Assembly: GCF_016859285.1 (NCBI RefSeq)
Contig: NC_053419.1
Location: 14,535,501 to 14,599,500 of the forward strand
Direction of reading: 5' to 3'
DNA: 64,000 nucleotides
Origin: Xiphias gladius
Taxonomy: Eukaryota > Chordata > Actinopteri > Istiophoriformes > Xiphiidae
Positions 41,064 through 54,800 of the stretch are shown here, piece after piece. Both the position numbers and the translations under genes were made by a program. Position 1 is the first letter of the stretch, and every line of letters begins with the position of its first letter. Below the pieces are notes generated by a model, which had not been told where the DNA came from, did no database searches, and saw only the letters and a program-made list of their open reading frames with translations.

Positions 41064-44000
41064 GGGGTCAAAACAGAGGGGCAATGGGCTGCATATGGCA
41101 TCGTAAAGATATTAATCAACGCACCCTTTAAGGGACGGCTGACAGCACCCAGACCCACCGCCATCTCCACCATATTGGCCCACTTCATATGCTAATGCAT
41201 GGAGAGGGGGACGCAACGCCCAGGTTTATTTGTTTCCCTCGCCCCACTACATGCACAAAAGCCACTTGACATTTCTATTGCCATGTTTTTATCTTAGGTA
41301 AAGAGGCCCCCCCTGACCCCGCCCACCACTGCGCGCGCACACACACACACAGACACACACACACACACACACACCTCCTTCGAAAGCAATGGTCAATGAC
41401 TTTTAAATAGCTGGCAATAGAGTGGGCATGAATAGCCAATAAGCTAATTCCTTCTATTCATTCCCTCGCTGCACTCTATTGGGCTGAAAGACCCTCATTA
41501 GATGCCAGGCAGCCTTCCACATGATTGAGGGCTGTTATTATGCACCTTTAACAATTAATGTCACATTACACGCATTATCCCCATCATTAAGCCCTTAGTG
41601 AAGCCAATGAATGCCACTTGTGCTGTATACATGAGCCTTGGAGGAAGAATAGGAGGGTGGTCACTCACCCCTCCTCTTCTCATCAGTTTCACGCAGTGGC
41701 AGAGCACCAAACGGCGTTCAGTTATTAAAAAGGAAAAAGGCAATCTGGTGAGTTGGATGTACTCTTATTTAGACTGTTTGTATTGGTGAACTGTGTATTA
41801 TCCCTCTAGGAGAGCAAGTTGCTGTTAGAATGTAGCGCAGGAGGGAGAGAAGACCTAACAGTGAGAAACAGATTAAACAATGCGCGCACACGCACACACA
41901 CACACACACTTTCTGGCAACTTTTATATACACAACCTACTAATAAAATAATCTTAGCTTTACATACAAAGCATGATCGAAAACAGTTCATGAAGAGCTAA
42001 CAGTATCAACAGGTGTTTAAATTAACTCCAAACATAATTTTTAAAAACCAATTGAAAACACATACCTTTGCCAATCACTAGGCCACACTTGTCAGCAGGT
42101 ACTGCATACGTCACCTCCTGCAGTCCTCCAGGCCCTCCCATGTTACTGTCACCTCGCCCTCGACGTCCCATTATTCCCCCAAATCCATCTCGCTCCTGTA
42201 AGGATGGAACAAGAAGAAAAAGAAGAAGAAAAAAAAAGTCACTAAATAGAGAGACATGTAGAATTTGGCGGTTGCCATCGACCAAACACAAACACTCATC
42301 TGACATTTGCTGGAAAGGTCAAGGAAAAACAAAAGGTACTAAAATTTTGCCTGAGGCAGCTTCTTACAAAATTCTTACCGATGTTTTATCTAAGCACTCA
42401 ACATAGTTTATATTTTTAATAACCAGTGTAAGAAACTTTTACAAGTTGACTTTTGTCCTCTAAAGTTAATGAGCCTCAGCACTACTTAGATAAATAAAAT
42501 ATATTCAAAAACGTGTTTACAGTTTATGATATGATGAATCTGCTACATGTAAAGAGAAGGGTTCAGTGAAAAGGGCTTTTTATTACGGATGTTGACCAGA
42601 TACCTGAGCTGTTTGAACCAGTTCATTGATGAGGTGGACCGCATGGTGGCAGTGGTCAGGCTGGCCCATCACCTGAGCAACTCGGTCAGGACTGACTCCA
42701 TCATCTGGACAAGTTCAAGGGGACAAAAAGGTCTTTAACTGCTCTGAGATCGCATACATATGTACTGGCAAGTGGCATAAGTGGACGAAAGCCTGGTATC
42801 CTAATGTTTTTCTAACTTAAACACCGTGCAGATCGAGTGAGTAGTGAAATGTATCATACAGACTTACATCTTTTTTTAATTAGAGGCAAAGCTGGATTTA
42901 CACTTGATGCAAAGGGTTACCTGGAGTCCTGCTGTAGATACCTACAGTGTAGATTTTGATTTATAGATCTACGCATGATTTTGACCATTGATGTCACCAC
43001 CACAACACTAGATGGATTTATTGTACGTGACAGAGGCCGTGTCGTGCTTTAATCAGATTTCCTACAGAAACTGTGTCGCTCATATCACATCATATTTGGA
43101 TTTACAACAGAGTAACTTCTATTTCACTATGTCTCATTACTGAATCGGAGATTGCAACCATCAACTGTGTCGTCAGCATGTTTAACTTTCTTTCACTAAC
43201 TGTAATAAAGGCTACTGATGTGTGGCTAGATGTGTGGTAATGAAAAGGAGAAGTCTTTCTTCATCGTCTTTAATATTATCTCGACAATCAACGCTCTCCA
43301 CCGGCATCAGTCATTTGCAGGAGTAAACAAGAGCAGCCTGACCTCTTAGCTATCGCAGTTCTTGCTGTGCCCAATCAGATATCTCCATAGCCTTCAATGT
43401 ATAGTTATATTTTGGAGGTGGTGTACGTCCACTGTCCCGTTATCTTGATACCTTGTTTGAACTGGATCCTGACCCCAGCATCATTCTGAATCTTCTTGAT
43501 CATCTCTCCGTTCCTACCTATGATGATGCCAACAGCAAATCTGGGAACAACCACCTGGTCAGAAAGACAGAAAGAATAATTCAGAAAAGATAAAAATGTT
43601 CCTCTTTCTGAATAAAATCAGCATCAACTTGGCTGTCCAGTATTTGAAAAGCAGAGAGGCAGGCTCTTACATCCAAACTGCTTCCCCCCATTTTGGATCC
43701 AAAGTCTGCTCTGCCAGTCCTGAAGTCTCCCTGGTCCTTGTCCCGGATGAGCTTCACCACAAGCTCACGGGCTTGCTACAGAGAGGATTGAAAAACACCA
43801 AAATCTTAAAAATTTAATTTTATCACAGAATGCTGGATGTGAAGTAAAGTCCAGCTGAAAGCCTCTCAATAAAAATAAAGAGATTTTTAAAAGTTTGAGC
43901 TGAAGACTGAAGGCATAAAATGTGTAAAATTGAGTGTAAACTGGAAAGATAGCGGCACACATACTGTTCTTCTGAGACCGACCTGCACTTTGTGGGGATC

Positions 44001-47000
44001 CCCAGTGATTCTCAGGGGCTTGTCTGCTCCAGTGGGCATGGGGTCATCCTGAATCATTATCATCTGCACTCCTGTTCTCTCCTGCAGGGGTACAATCAGA
44101 CAGAAGCAGAAACAAGAGTTACCTGTGGCTATTCGCTTTGTAGGGTGGAAATTCTGCCAGGGCTCACAGAGCAGGTTTTATTTTTGATCTATACCAGAAA
44201 GTGAATACTCATGGAGGATGTGAAAATATATTTTAAGTAATATGAAAGGTTTATTTTTCAAAATTTCGTAAAAATAAAACTGAAATGCAATTTGAGCAAA
44301 TTAAGACCAGATCAGAGTGTTCAAAATCTACACTATAACCAATCTTTGCAAAGAAAAAATTCTGTTATTGAATTTAGAAATACTCAAATACTCATAATCA
44401 AAACATCCATGAGTTTTTATGTGAGCAAGTGTTCAAAAATGTATTGCTAACGCTTGTCACAGTCATTGAAAATTACATCACACTTCTAAGGCCATCTGCA
44501 ATATGCTCAGAAGAAATAGTGAAAAATATTTTGTAGTTGCACATCTAGCACATCTAGATTGCTGTTGGGGATATTAACACTCAGGTAGATACTAAGAGAT
44601 GCAACAAGAGACTATACAGTATGGCCAAAGTGATGCCTTAAAGGATAAAGCCACAGATACTTAATGTTATTATTGTCAACAAAATCCATTGCAAGACCAA
44701 AACCAACAGTCAACCAGCCCCAAGCCCTTTGATTTATACTGAAGACATAAATTATTTATTTATTTATTTTTACAAAAAGCCGCAGATGTGGCGCTTTAGT
44801 GGGTGTTTACAGCACAGTTCGATGTATGTGGGATCGACTAAAATTAACCCACGTTCATGGCAGTGAAGATCATGCCACCCAGTGCAATGCTGGGGCTCAA
44901 TGATTAGTTTTTAATAGCTACAATAATAACAATGGAAATCCATGGCACAGAGGTTTAGTGATATCAGGCTTTGGCTACACAGACAATACTTTTTAGTAGG
45001 ATCAACTGATTGTTGGTTTTGGTCTTTTCATGGTATTTGATGATAATAAAAATATAGCATTTCACCTGACTAAGTAATTCCCACCATTTGTGCAATTAAA
45101 GGAAATGGCAAAATTTTCACTATCTCCGTAGTTTGGACAGTAGTTCCTACTACTGGATAGGCTCAACTTTTTACTCACCATCACTGTACAGAGTGGACAA
45201 GTAAACCAAATATGAGTTGGTCATGAAAAATTAGTGGTGGAAAGCAAATCCAAACGAAAATCATATCTTAACCGCTTTATTTGGAGGTGAAGTCTCTCAA
45301 TACATGACAGTTAAAAAAAAATAAAAATTTAAAAATTTTAAAAAAAGTAACCCTGTCCTGACTCTGGCCAGGGACCACTGTTGCAAGTTTTCCCACTCTT
45401 TCTCTCAATGTTTTTTTTTTTTTGTAGCTCTATAGTAAACTATCTAATGAAGGCAAAATGCAGAAAGAAAAAAAATCCAGAAGCAGTGTCGACAGTACTG
45501 CAAACTTAATTCCTGGTCCAACTTCTCTGACCTCATGTTCTCACATGGATTCAAACAGTTTTATTGTGTTATGTTTGCCATTATGTGGGTTATCAAGTAA
45601 TATTCAACTTCTTTTGCACTGGCTAATTGTCAATACAGCTATAGTGATCACATTTAGCTTAGGTATAGGCCACATAAAATGACAAACTAAACTGTTTTTT
45701 TTTGCATATTCCTGCTAGTTAAACAAAGTAGTAACAGTAGTGCAAAGGACAGATACAGTATAATGGACACTGAAGACCATAATTTGACTTTCAATTTACT
45801 TTTCACTGCCTAATATGTGGTTTTAATAGATGGGTTAATAAGTGGTACTAGATTATAACCTGTTACTCAGCAGACACTATTTAGTGAAGTCTGCATGTCC
45901 CCAAGCTCTACACTGACAGCGAGTAAAACGTTAAGCGCCGAGAATGATGGCAGCCTTCAAAAACAAAGTTGTCAGGCTGTCAAAAACACAATTTTACTCT
46001 AAGCGATAGACGTTCAGTGTGACCTACTACCAGACCTGCAGCTGTTTGATGGTTTCCCCTCCTTTGCCGATGACCAGGCCGACTTTGTTGGCGGGAATAA
46101 GGATCTGTTGGATGGAACTGTTGCCGTCCATCTCGCTGTGGAACCCTGGACCGTACCGACACTGCTCCACAATCTCACTCAGCAGCCTCTTGGCCTGCCT
46201 GTGGGGGTTGGATTGAGGACCAAGAAACACATTAGTCACCACAGCTACAGATCCTGCACAAAAACTGTTCTGGGTCACATTTTTCTTTGTCAAATGTTGA
46301 AAGAGGTGATTCAGTGATTAAGAGGGGATGTGAAAAGAGATTTGAGTTCGTGCCCTCTTTCGTGTCTCAACAATAGGGCACACTTCCCTGATGCTCTGTG
46401 CAGTTTCAGTAAATCTGTCAAAGTTGTGAGTTGAAAGACAGTCTGTCAGCCACTGTTAATGCTGGATACAGACTTGCCCATTACAATTTTCTTCACCAGT
46501 TCTATTTCACACCAGAGAGACTGCACGAATCCCGAAGTATCAGAAAATGTGCAGAGGAGGGCTCCTTCTTGCACTTCACCTGGTCAGGTGCAAAAGTTGC
46601 CACCTTTTGGTGGCAGTATGACTAAAATTAAAGGATTTGGCTCTGCATTAGATCCAGAAATTTGTTTATTAGGGGATCTTACAAGCATCAGCGCATATGT
46701 GAGGATCTTTCAAAAAACTACAGAGAAATAGCTTTACTATACACTTTCTAGTAATGCATAATGACATAGAAGTCAGATTTCCATCTCATGGGTTCATAGC
46801 TTTTGAAAATTTTACATTCCACTTGAAAATCACATACACTCTCAGAAAGGGATACACTGCCCAAAACCAGTTTCAGATTTAATGTAAAAATAATATTACT
46901 ACTGATTAGCCATTAGTCATAAAGAACTCAAGGGTATTCACAGGAAGGGAATCTGGAGCTCTGTTTGCATGTCTTTGTATATGTATATATTTTGATCAAT

Positions 47001-50000
47001 TTAAAACTTGAAAATAAAAAAACATTCTAAAAAGTTGACTCACTCAATGTTCTCTGGGCTGCCAGTCAGAGTGCAGGGTCTGTCCAACATGCCTCCACTG
47101 TCTGTAACGAAATAAGAAAATTACAAAAAAACTAAACATTTTCACATACAAAAGAATGAGTGTATGAGTGAACTGCATAGTCAAGTCAAGTCAAGTCAAT
47201 TTTATTTATACAGCCCATAAATCACAAATTTGCCTCAGGAGCCTTTACAATCTATACAGCATATGACACCCTTACACGCCCAGTTTGGACAAGGAAAAAC
47301 CATCCAGAAGAAACCTCAAAAAAGGAAAGAAACTTCAGGAAGAGCAACAGAGGAGCTATCCCTTTTAACGGGTAGACATGCGATACAGATGTTTTGTGTA
47401 AAGAATACACAGAAATAAAAACAATAATATTACCATATGTACAATCAGGATGACATTATTATAGATGGCAAACATATGAAGAATTTGGGTCCTGGGGGAA
47501 CGCCAATTTACAAAATGCTTTCACTCAATAACCTAATATTTGTTATGTTGTCTTGGCTGTTTGTATTAAAAGGAAAATTATAATTTGTTATGAGTGAAAA
47601 GGCAACAATGGTAGGAATCGAAAACTTAGCTTAAACAGCAACTTTGAAAATTACCACTAACACAAATATGGTTTCAAATATTACCATCTCTCTACCATAG
47701 TTTTAACAAAAACAGACTAACTCTGTAAATTAAAAAGTAGTATGACTTTTGTATTAGAATGCATTTAATTGTACAATTTCCTCTGTCCCTTTGTCAAGCA
47801 CCACATACAAATATGTAGACACCTGATGCTGTGTCAAACACCAGTAAAAGATGTATACAGTGAAAATGGTAGCAAGTAGTTTTACAAACAAAAAAACTGC
47901 TCAAAACAAATGACTTAAACAATTAATTTGATAAAAATGAGGTCTGACACTCTTTCAAGACCAAAGTGGAAGTTATTCAAAACTAACGCTCATGATGCTT
48001 TGACCTTCAGACACCAGACATATCTGACGCCGGTGGCGAGACCAAAACCTTTTAACTACACTGCAGGAAACATATTTTTCAGGTGTCAAGATGGCAACTG
48101 TTTATTTATTATAAAAAGAAAAAGATAATTTTAAATATTTTTTTATACATTCACATTTTTAATCTCTCAAAAAGGCAGTGATTGTTTTCACACACACAAC
48201 CTACAGGACATAATATTCAAAGGGATATTCAACGTTGTCAAACTTGCCTGCTTGTACAGTCTTACAGCAAACAATGTAGTTACCAGACTGGCACACAGCA
48301 CTGTCTCATCTACAGCACTATAAAGTAGAGAATGTCAACCCACTGCCAAAATGCTACACCTTCACGGTGCAGTACAAGGCCAGACCCTTTTCACTTTGGT
48401 TATTTTTCCTCTATTCTGTTCATTCTTTTTTCAAGCACTTTATATGATTAAAATATATGGAAAAGTACACACAAGTAATGCCAGCAGAGCTGGGGGTTTA
48501 GGCTCTGCAGGCTCCAGCCAACATGCCCCAAGTTTTTATTTTTTATAAATTTGCAAAAATTTCAAAAAAAGTTTTCACTTTTTTATTATGGGCTACTGAG
48601 TGTAATGGCAATTTTATTCATTTAAAATTAGATCTACAACACAATTAAGTGTTCAAAAAGTGAAGGTCTGAAGATTTTATGAAACCACTGTATGTAGCTT
48701 TGGAACCTAATTAGTGAGATCTATGAAGGGCTTCGTAAAATATGAATGTGTGTTCATATATATTACTTTTGAAAAGAAAAATTCACTGTGTCACTGCGTT
48801 TTCTGTTTATGGCTCATGTCTCTCTGTTCCTAACAGTAGCAGAAAGGGGTGGAATTAGATCATGTGTTTAGTTATAACTTGCCTGAAGAAATCTGGATCT
48901 TACAACCCGACTCCAGTTGAATCCTTGAGATCTGCTCTCCTCCTTTTCCAATAACTATGAGGAGGAGAGAGAAAAGACCAGTTTTAAGCCTTTGTGAATT
49001 TAGATCGGGGCCCCAAGCAGTGACCCAAAAACTGAGTAGATTGTCAATACTGATGATTACATGTCAAACATTAGTACTGACTATAATGAACTCAAGGGCT
49101 ACTTACTGAACCCCACCATCTTATCAGGCACTTTGAAGTCTTCTGTTGTTAGAGCCCTGTGTGACATTAGGATATGATTAATAACTCTGGCCGACCAGAG
49201 AAAATAAAAATCAAGACCCAACTAAAACTAGACTATCTTTTCTCTGAACCAACTTGTGCATATAACAAAAATAGAGCTCAGACTATTAGAGCCGCAACTA
49301 ATGATTATTTTCATTGTCAGCCAAACTGCAGTTTCATTTCTCCATCGTTTGGTCTAAAACATGTCAGAGATATTCAGTTAACTACTACGAAAGACTAAGA
49401 AAACCAGCAAATACTAACATTTGAGAAGCTGGAACCAGTGAAGTTTTGATTCAAATAATTATCAAAATTGTTGCTAATTGATCTATCAATCTTTGAATTA
49501 ACTGGAAACAATTGTGTGACAGAAATATTTACTTACTCTCACTTATATGAGAACAGATTCATTGTTCATGTCATTTTACAAGCAAAAATGCCAAACATTT
49601 ATAGAACCCAGCTTCTAAAATGTAAACAACAATGTTGCTTTTTTAAAAATCATAATAAAATGAATATCCTTGGGTTTGGGACGGATGGTTGAACAAAATA
49701 AGCAATTTGAATGTCGACTTGCAAACTGTAGTGGAAATTTTTCATGAAATTAAATGAAAAATAAACTGCTACAAGCAGTTAATTAAATTTTAATCAAAAA
49801 ACTACCAACATTGAGTATGTAACTGTATATCATGTCTATTTTGGTGACATGGAGAGAGACAATTTGACTTTGACAATAAGCAACATCAACCTATGATGTT
49901 GAAAAGATTTCTGATAACGGAAAATAAAGAACACGTGATCTCAATACTAATTAACTGAGGCAGATTAAATACTATGAATAGATCCAAAGTGCATTAAAAT

Positions 50001-51821
50001 GAACAGAAACAAAAACTGAGCTGTCTCAGCTCACCTTTGATGTACCATTGCACCAAGGTGGTTTCCTACTGAGAAAAAGGAGAGGAAAACAAACCAATTC
50101 ACATATGAGAAATTATGTCAAATCATGGTTAAAAATAATATTTTAACTATCTCCTAAAGTGATAGCGGACGAAGCCGCGAAATGAGAACAAATGAGTCGG
50201 TGCTGGAGGGGACAGGAGCAGATGGATATGTTCCTGCCAATCATTTCGTGTTCATGTCACTCTGACCCAAAGCGGGGGGGCTTTCACCAGCATGGAAATC
50301 AGGCCTGCGAGTGTACGAGTTAGTGTTTCAATCAGAGCCGCTCAGAAAGAGAGAGGCATCAGCTGGGTCAGTGGCTGCTGGTCCTGAATTGAATTTTGAC
50401 AGGCAGCACCAAGCAAGGGTCCTGCAGGGTCATCGGAGGATGTGCTGCCACGGACGTGAACACCCAAGTTGATATCTAGCAGGTTCAATCAATTTTATGG
50501 TCGTTTGCACTGATTTCACTTCTTCTGGAAACGCACTGGGGTTAACGCTTGAGGATGGAACAGCTATGAATATAAAAGAGGTGGTGTACTGAATTCATAC
50601 AAGGACAAGCTCGCAAGATAAAGTGTAAAAGCTGTGCGTGTATTTTTTATACTTGTACATTTGATAATTAAATGCTGAGAGCTCACTGCAGTGCTGCACA
50701 GATACCATTTCTATGACATCCCTCATACTGTTAGACAACTTGTCTGAGGAAAACTGAGGACAAACTGTCGTAAACAATAACCGCACATCAAACAACCCTA
50801 AACCGGAATTGCATACAATTTTTCTATCCATGCATTCAGGGCTGAAATGTCAGACAAACAGCTTTGACAAGATAAGGAGGGGGGACAGGATAAATGACTA
50901 GTGTTCGTATATGAAATAGAACAAATCTTTGTTTTGTGTGAAAGGCACAACAAGATAGGATGACATTTTTCTCACTACACTGCAGTGTCAGATACTTGAC
51001 ACAAATATGAAAATACAAAACCACAGCTATCACTTCATAAATTACAGTGTTTCCCCTACATGGCTCCATCTGTGGTGCATTGCATAAATTTTCAACTACA
51101 CAAAATCATAAATAACAAATTCCAGTTACATTACACTTAATTCAAACAGGGTTAATATTTCAAGGGATGAGAATGATAAAATGTCCTGCTCCTCAGAAAT
51201 GTCTGCCTTTAACGTTCTTCAGACATCTCTGCAGAACCTTCTGTTTTATGTTGCTTGACCCTGTAAAGTCTGTTCAAATCTTGGGTTTCATAAATAAATA
51301 GACGCTACAGCTATCAAACTCATGAGACATAAATATCGACCTTTGTTCAAACATCTTTTGGGCATGAACACATTTCCATGACTTTCTTTGCTGCCAACAT
51401 GCCCAGTTTTTTCAGTGACTCAAAAAGGCTCATTGTGTTTCCCTGGTCGGAAAAACCATCATTCAATCAGAGCTTTGGAGGCAAGATTAAGACAGAGCCA
51501 GAAAAATAGCGACAAGTGAGAGAATGAAATGTACAGGTTGTTATGTGCCGTTTTACATAATTAACTTTTGAACTGGCACATTTCTCCAATCAACACGAAA
51601 AACTTTAAAAAGTTAACAGCTTCAAGCAACCACTGCCGCAGCTTGTGCGTCGACTGAAAATGACTTTGTCTAACATGTCACTTGCTACTGATTGTTTAGA
51701 GCTAAATAAACACTTGCAAAAAGAAACATGTCAAATTGGATAATGAAGTGAAATGAAATGGTAACTCAGTCTGATTTCTAGACTTAAATTTTTAGGGTGG
51801 ATGGAGCAAAACCGGTAAAAC

Positions 51822-51873
<52 letters not shown>

Positions 51874-54800
51874 TTGAACAGGCGGAAGACGGCCACAGGT
51901 CCTCTCATCTGGAGGAAGATGTTTTTATGAAGGAGTCCACGTACATGCTATGAAGGATAAAAGCTAAAGCATCGGTGATTTCTGTGTGTGTGTGTTTTGA
52001 AAGCTTACCTCCATTGTCTAGTGAACGTTTTTGGCCTCCAAAGCCGTAGAGGGAGGGGTCTATGACCTGAGAGGAATTGTTCATGTGGGGCATCTGGTCT
52101 CCTCCCATCTTGGCTGCCATCTGGCGACACATCACAGTGGGTGCGTGATGGAACAAAGGTGATAAGTGGATAAGCGATAATATTCTTTGAACATATTTTT
52201 CCTTTCCAAGACATCATCTTTGACAAGCCTTCATGATCAGTGTGACAAGTTCTCTTTTCTACTTGCTTTTGTAAAGCATCAAGTTTGCTGTGAAGTCTGT
52301 TGTGCAAAGTGTTATCTTTCTGACAGCAGCTGAAAACTGCACTTTGTACAATATTACAGTAGCTTGAAGCAGCCTGCTACAGTTCTTGTTGAGACTACAG
52401 ACACTGGTGATTTTCTTGAAACATCTGTCATGTGCCAGCTCTCACTGAATAACAATTTTATTGCTTTCACTGACAAATGACACAAATCGTTATAGCAGGT
52501 GGCAATATCTCAACTGACTGGATTTGCCAATAGATGATTTGCCTGGAAGCTACGACAGGTATGACAGCTGCCGAGAGCACTAACACAAAAGATACATTTC
52601 CAGCTCCTCAGTTCAAGCCTGAAGTGTGGGCTGTGTGTACAAGCAGTAGGAGGGTACCATAACGATTTTGTTCAGATGGATACCAAAGAGGAGCCAGTTC
52701 AATTTTATGGTTACTCTGCGAGCTTTAGTTTAGTGTTAGTTTTATATTTGACTGTCGTTTCTGTATGTTTGGATAAAAACTGAGTAATTTACACAAGGTA
52801 AGGCCATCAATGTCATGTTCAAGGCTGGGTATGGTTTAACATTTTTTGATATACTGCCGATACGTTACCGGAGTGTCAGTACCAATACCTAATTTGATAC
52901 TTGATGCTAATTTTGAGCAATATAATCATGGTATTCTACAAACTCGAAAGAAGCAAAAGATCTCAAATGTTAAATGTTGTCAAATAAGCTGCTGTTTAAG
53001 AACTTACAGTAAATAAAATAGTCTAAAATAGGCAAAAAGGGGGATTTCAATCAAGAACTATCTGAAGAGAAGAAGAAAAAAGAATAAAAGAAAAGAATAA
53101 ACAAAAAGATTATAAATTTGATGCCAGCTTTCAGTACTTGACTGTTTCTTGCCGTTTTTACTTTCAGTACCAAAAGTATTGAGGCTCACACTTCTCTCTA
53201 ATCATGTCACGTAAAAACACAATACTATTCAAAGTTTATCATATGCGTTTAAAAAAAAAAAAAAAAAAAACGCAACACCCCCAGATCAAAATCCTTGACT
53301 GATCCAAGTATGATCACTTGTCTGTAAATTTGCTGGCCAACCAGACATACATTTCTCTTATGTTTTTTTCCCCGATGGAACGTGTACAACTGCTTGCACA
53401 CAACTTCAAGAAGAGGGCGCTTATTTGCATTACAGCTTAGCTAAAAACCAATCTATGTCTATTTTCAAAATTATCGACTTGATGACGTAAAGCAGATGCT
53501 CGTGTTCCTCGGTGATGGACATTTAAATCTTCAGTTTCGTTGTACGAGAGCGCCAAAAGCATTTTCCACTCCCCGTTAATCTGCCACCTCTCCTTCCATA
53601 CAAAAGTGTAGCATTTCAGAAAATTACACTAAATTGACATCTGTGCCTGACTGGAATTTTTTCACATTATGAAAATATAGTGACGGCAATTAGAGTCTTC
53701 CATCACTTTCAGGGATGATTATCTACTTCAGAGCCCGGGGGGGGGGCAATGGAAATAAGGAGGCAGGTGTGGGATGGCTGTTTCACATGACATTACTGTA
53801 GCTATGTGCATGTCAAGCAACATGAAAAGCACTGTAGCTTGAGTGAATACTCAAGAAAACGGTTGCACTTTGTGAAACCACTGTTTCTCAGAGTTTTGTC
53901 TCACTACAGCTGGACAGATAGCTGAGAGGTATCTTCTCAAACACCCACCTGTTTTATCAACTGTGTCTGTAACACTTTCACGTTAGGTATATTTTTGTAA
54001 CAGTATTTCTATTGACGTATTGAGTTCAGTATGCTATGTTTGTTCAGAAAATAATTTATTATGTTTTATTTATTAAAACATATACACTTTCTTCGGCAGT
54101 CTAAAGGTTTTTGTGACAAACTGTCTCGTACAAACTTGTCTATACTGCAGTGGAACCCCCTTGATGTCCACTGAGGCCTCTGGGTAAACACCGCTGTGGA
54201 CTGGACAGGCCTCCAAGGTAGACTCGCTTCTTGAACGCAATCTTTGCTGAGTGAATATGTTTAAAAAGGACTTTTAATCATAACTAGTCAGTCAGGTTTT
54301 ATAGTCTTAATATTTGTACTTAAATGTCTGATTTGTCAAAAAATAAGACAAATGAAATCTAATGACATATTGTAACATGGGATCCAAAGTATGTATAGTT
54401 TATTTTAAGGACCTGAGAACACCTTTTCCTGTTTCATAAGTAAGCTACATTATTCATGACTCTCACTTCCACTCAATGAGGTTTTCATGTTTTACAAGAC
54501 ATGGTGTGTTTATGTTTTACTTGTTTACAAAAGGATAGTTATGTTTAGGATCAAGATCGGTACATTTAGTGACACTGAGACACTGGCATTTTGCAAACTA
54601 ACAGAAGAGGGGGCGAACAGGAGGAGGCAGAATCCAATAATTAGCCAATGGGATTCCTGATGCAGAGGTCAACGTATGGTGAATAAAACAAAACAAAGCG
54701 GTTAACATACATTGTACTGCTAAGCTATTTCAGCTTGTGCGGCTTCAAGATTTAAACTTCAGTGAGGGGCAGGTAACTTCTATTACTGCATACATAGCAG

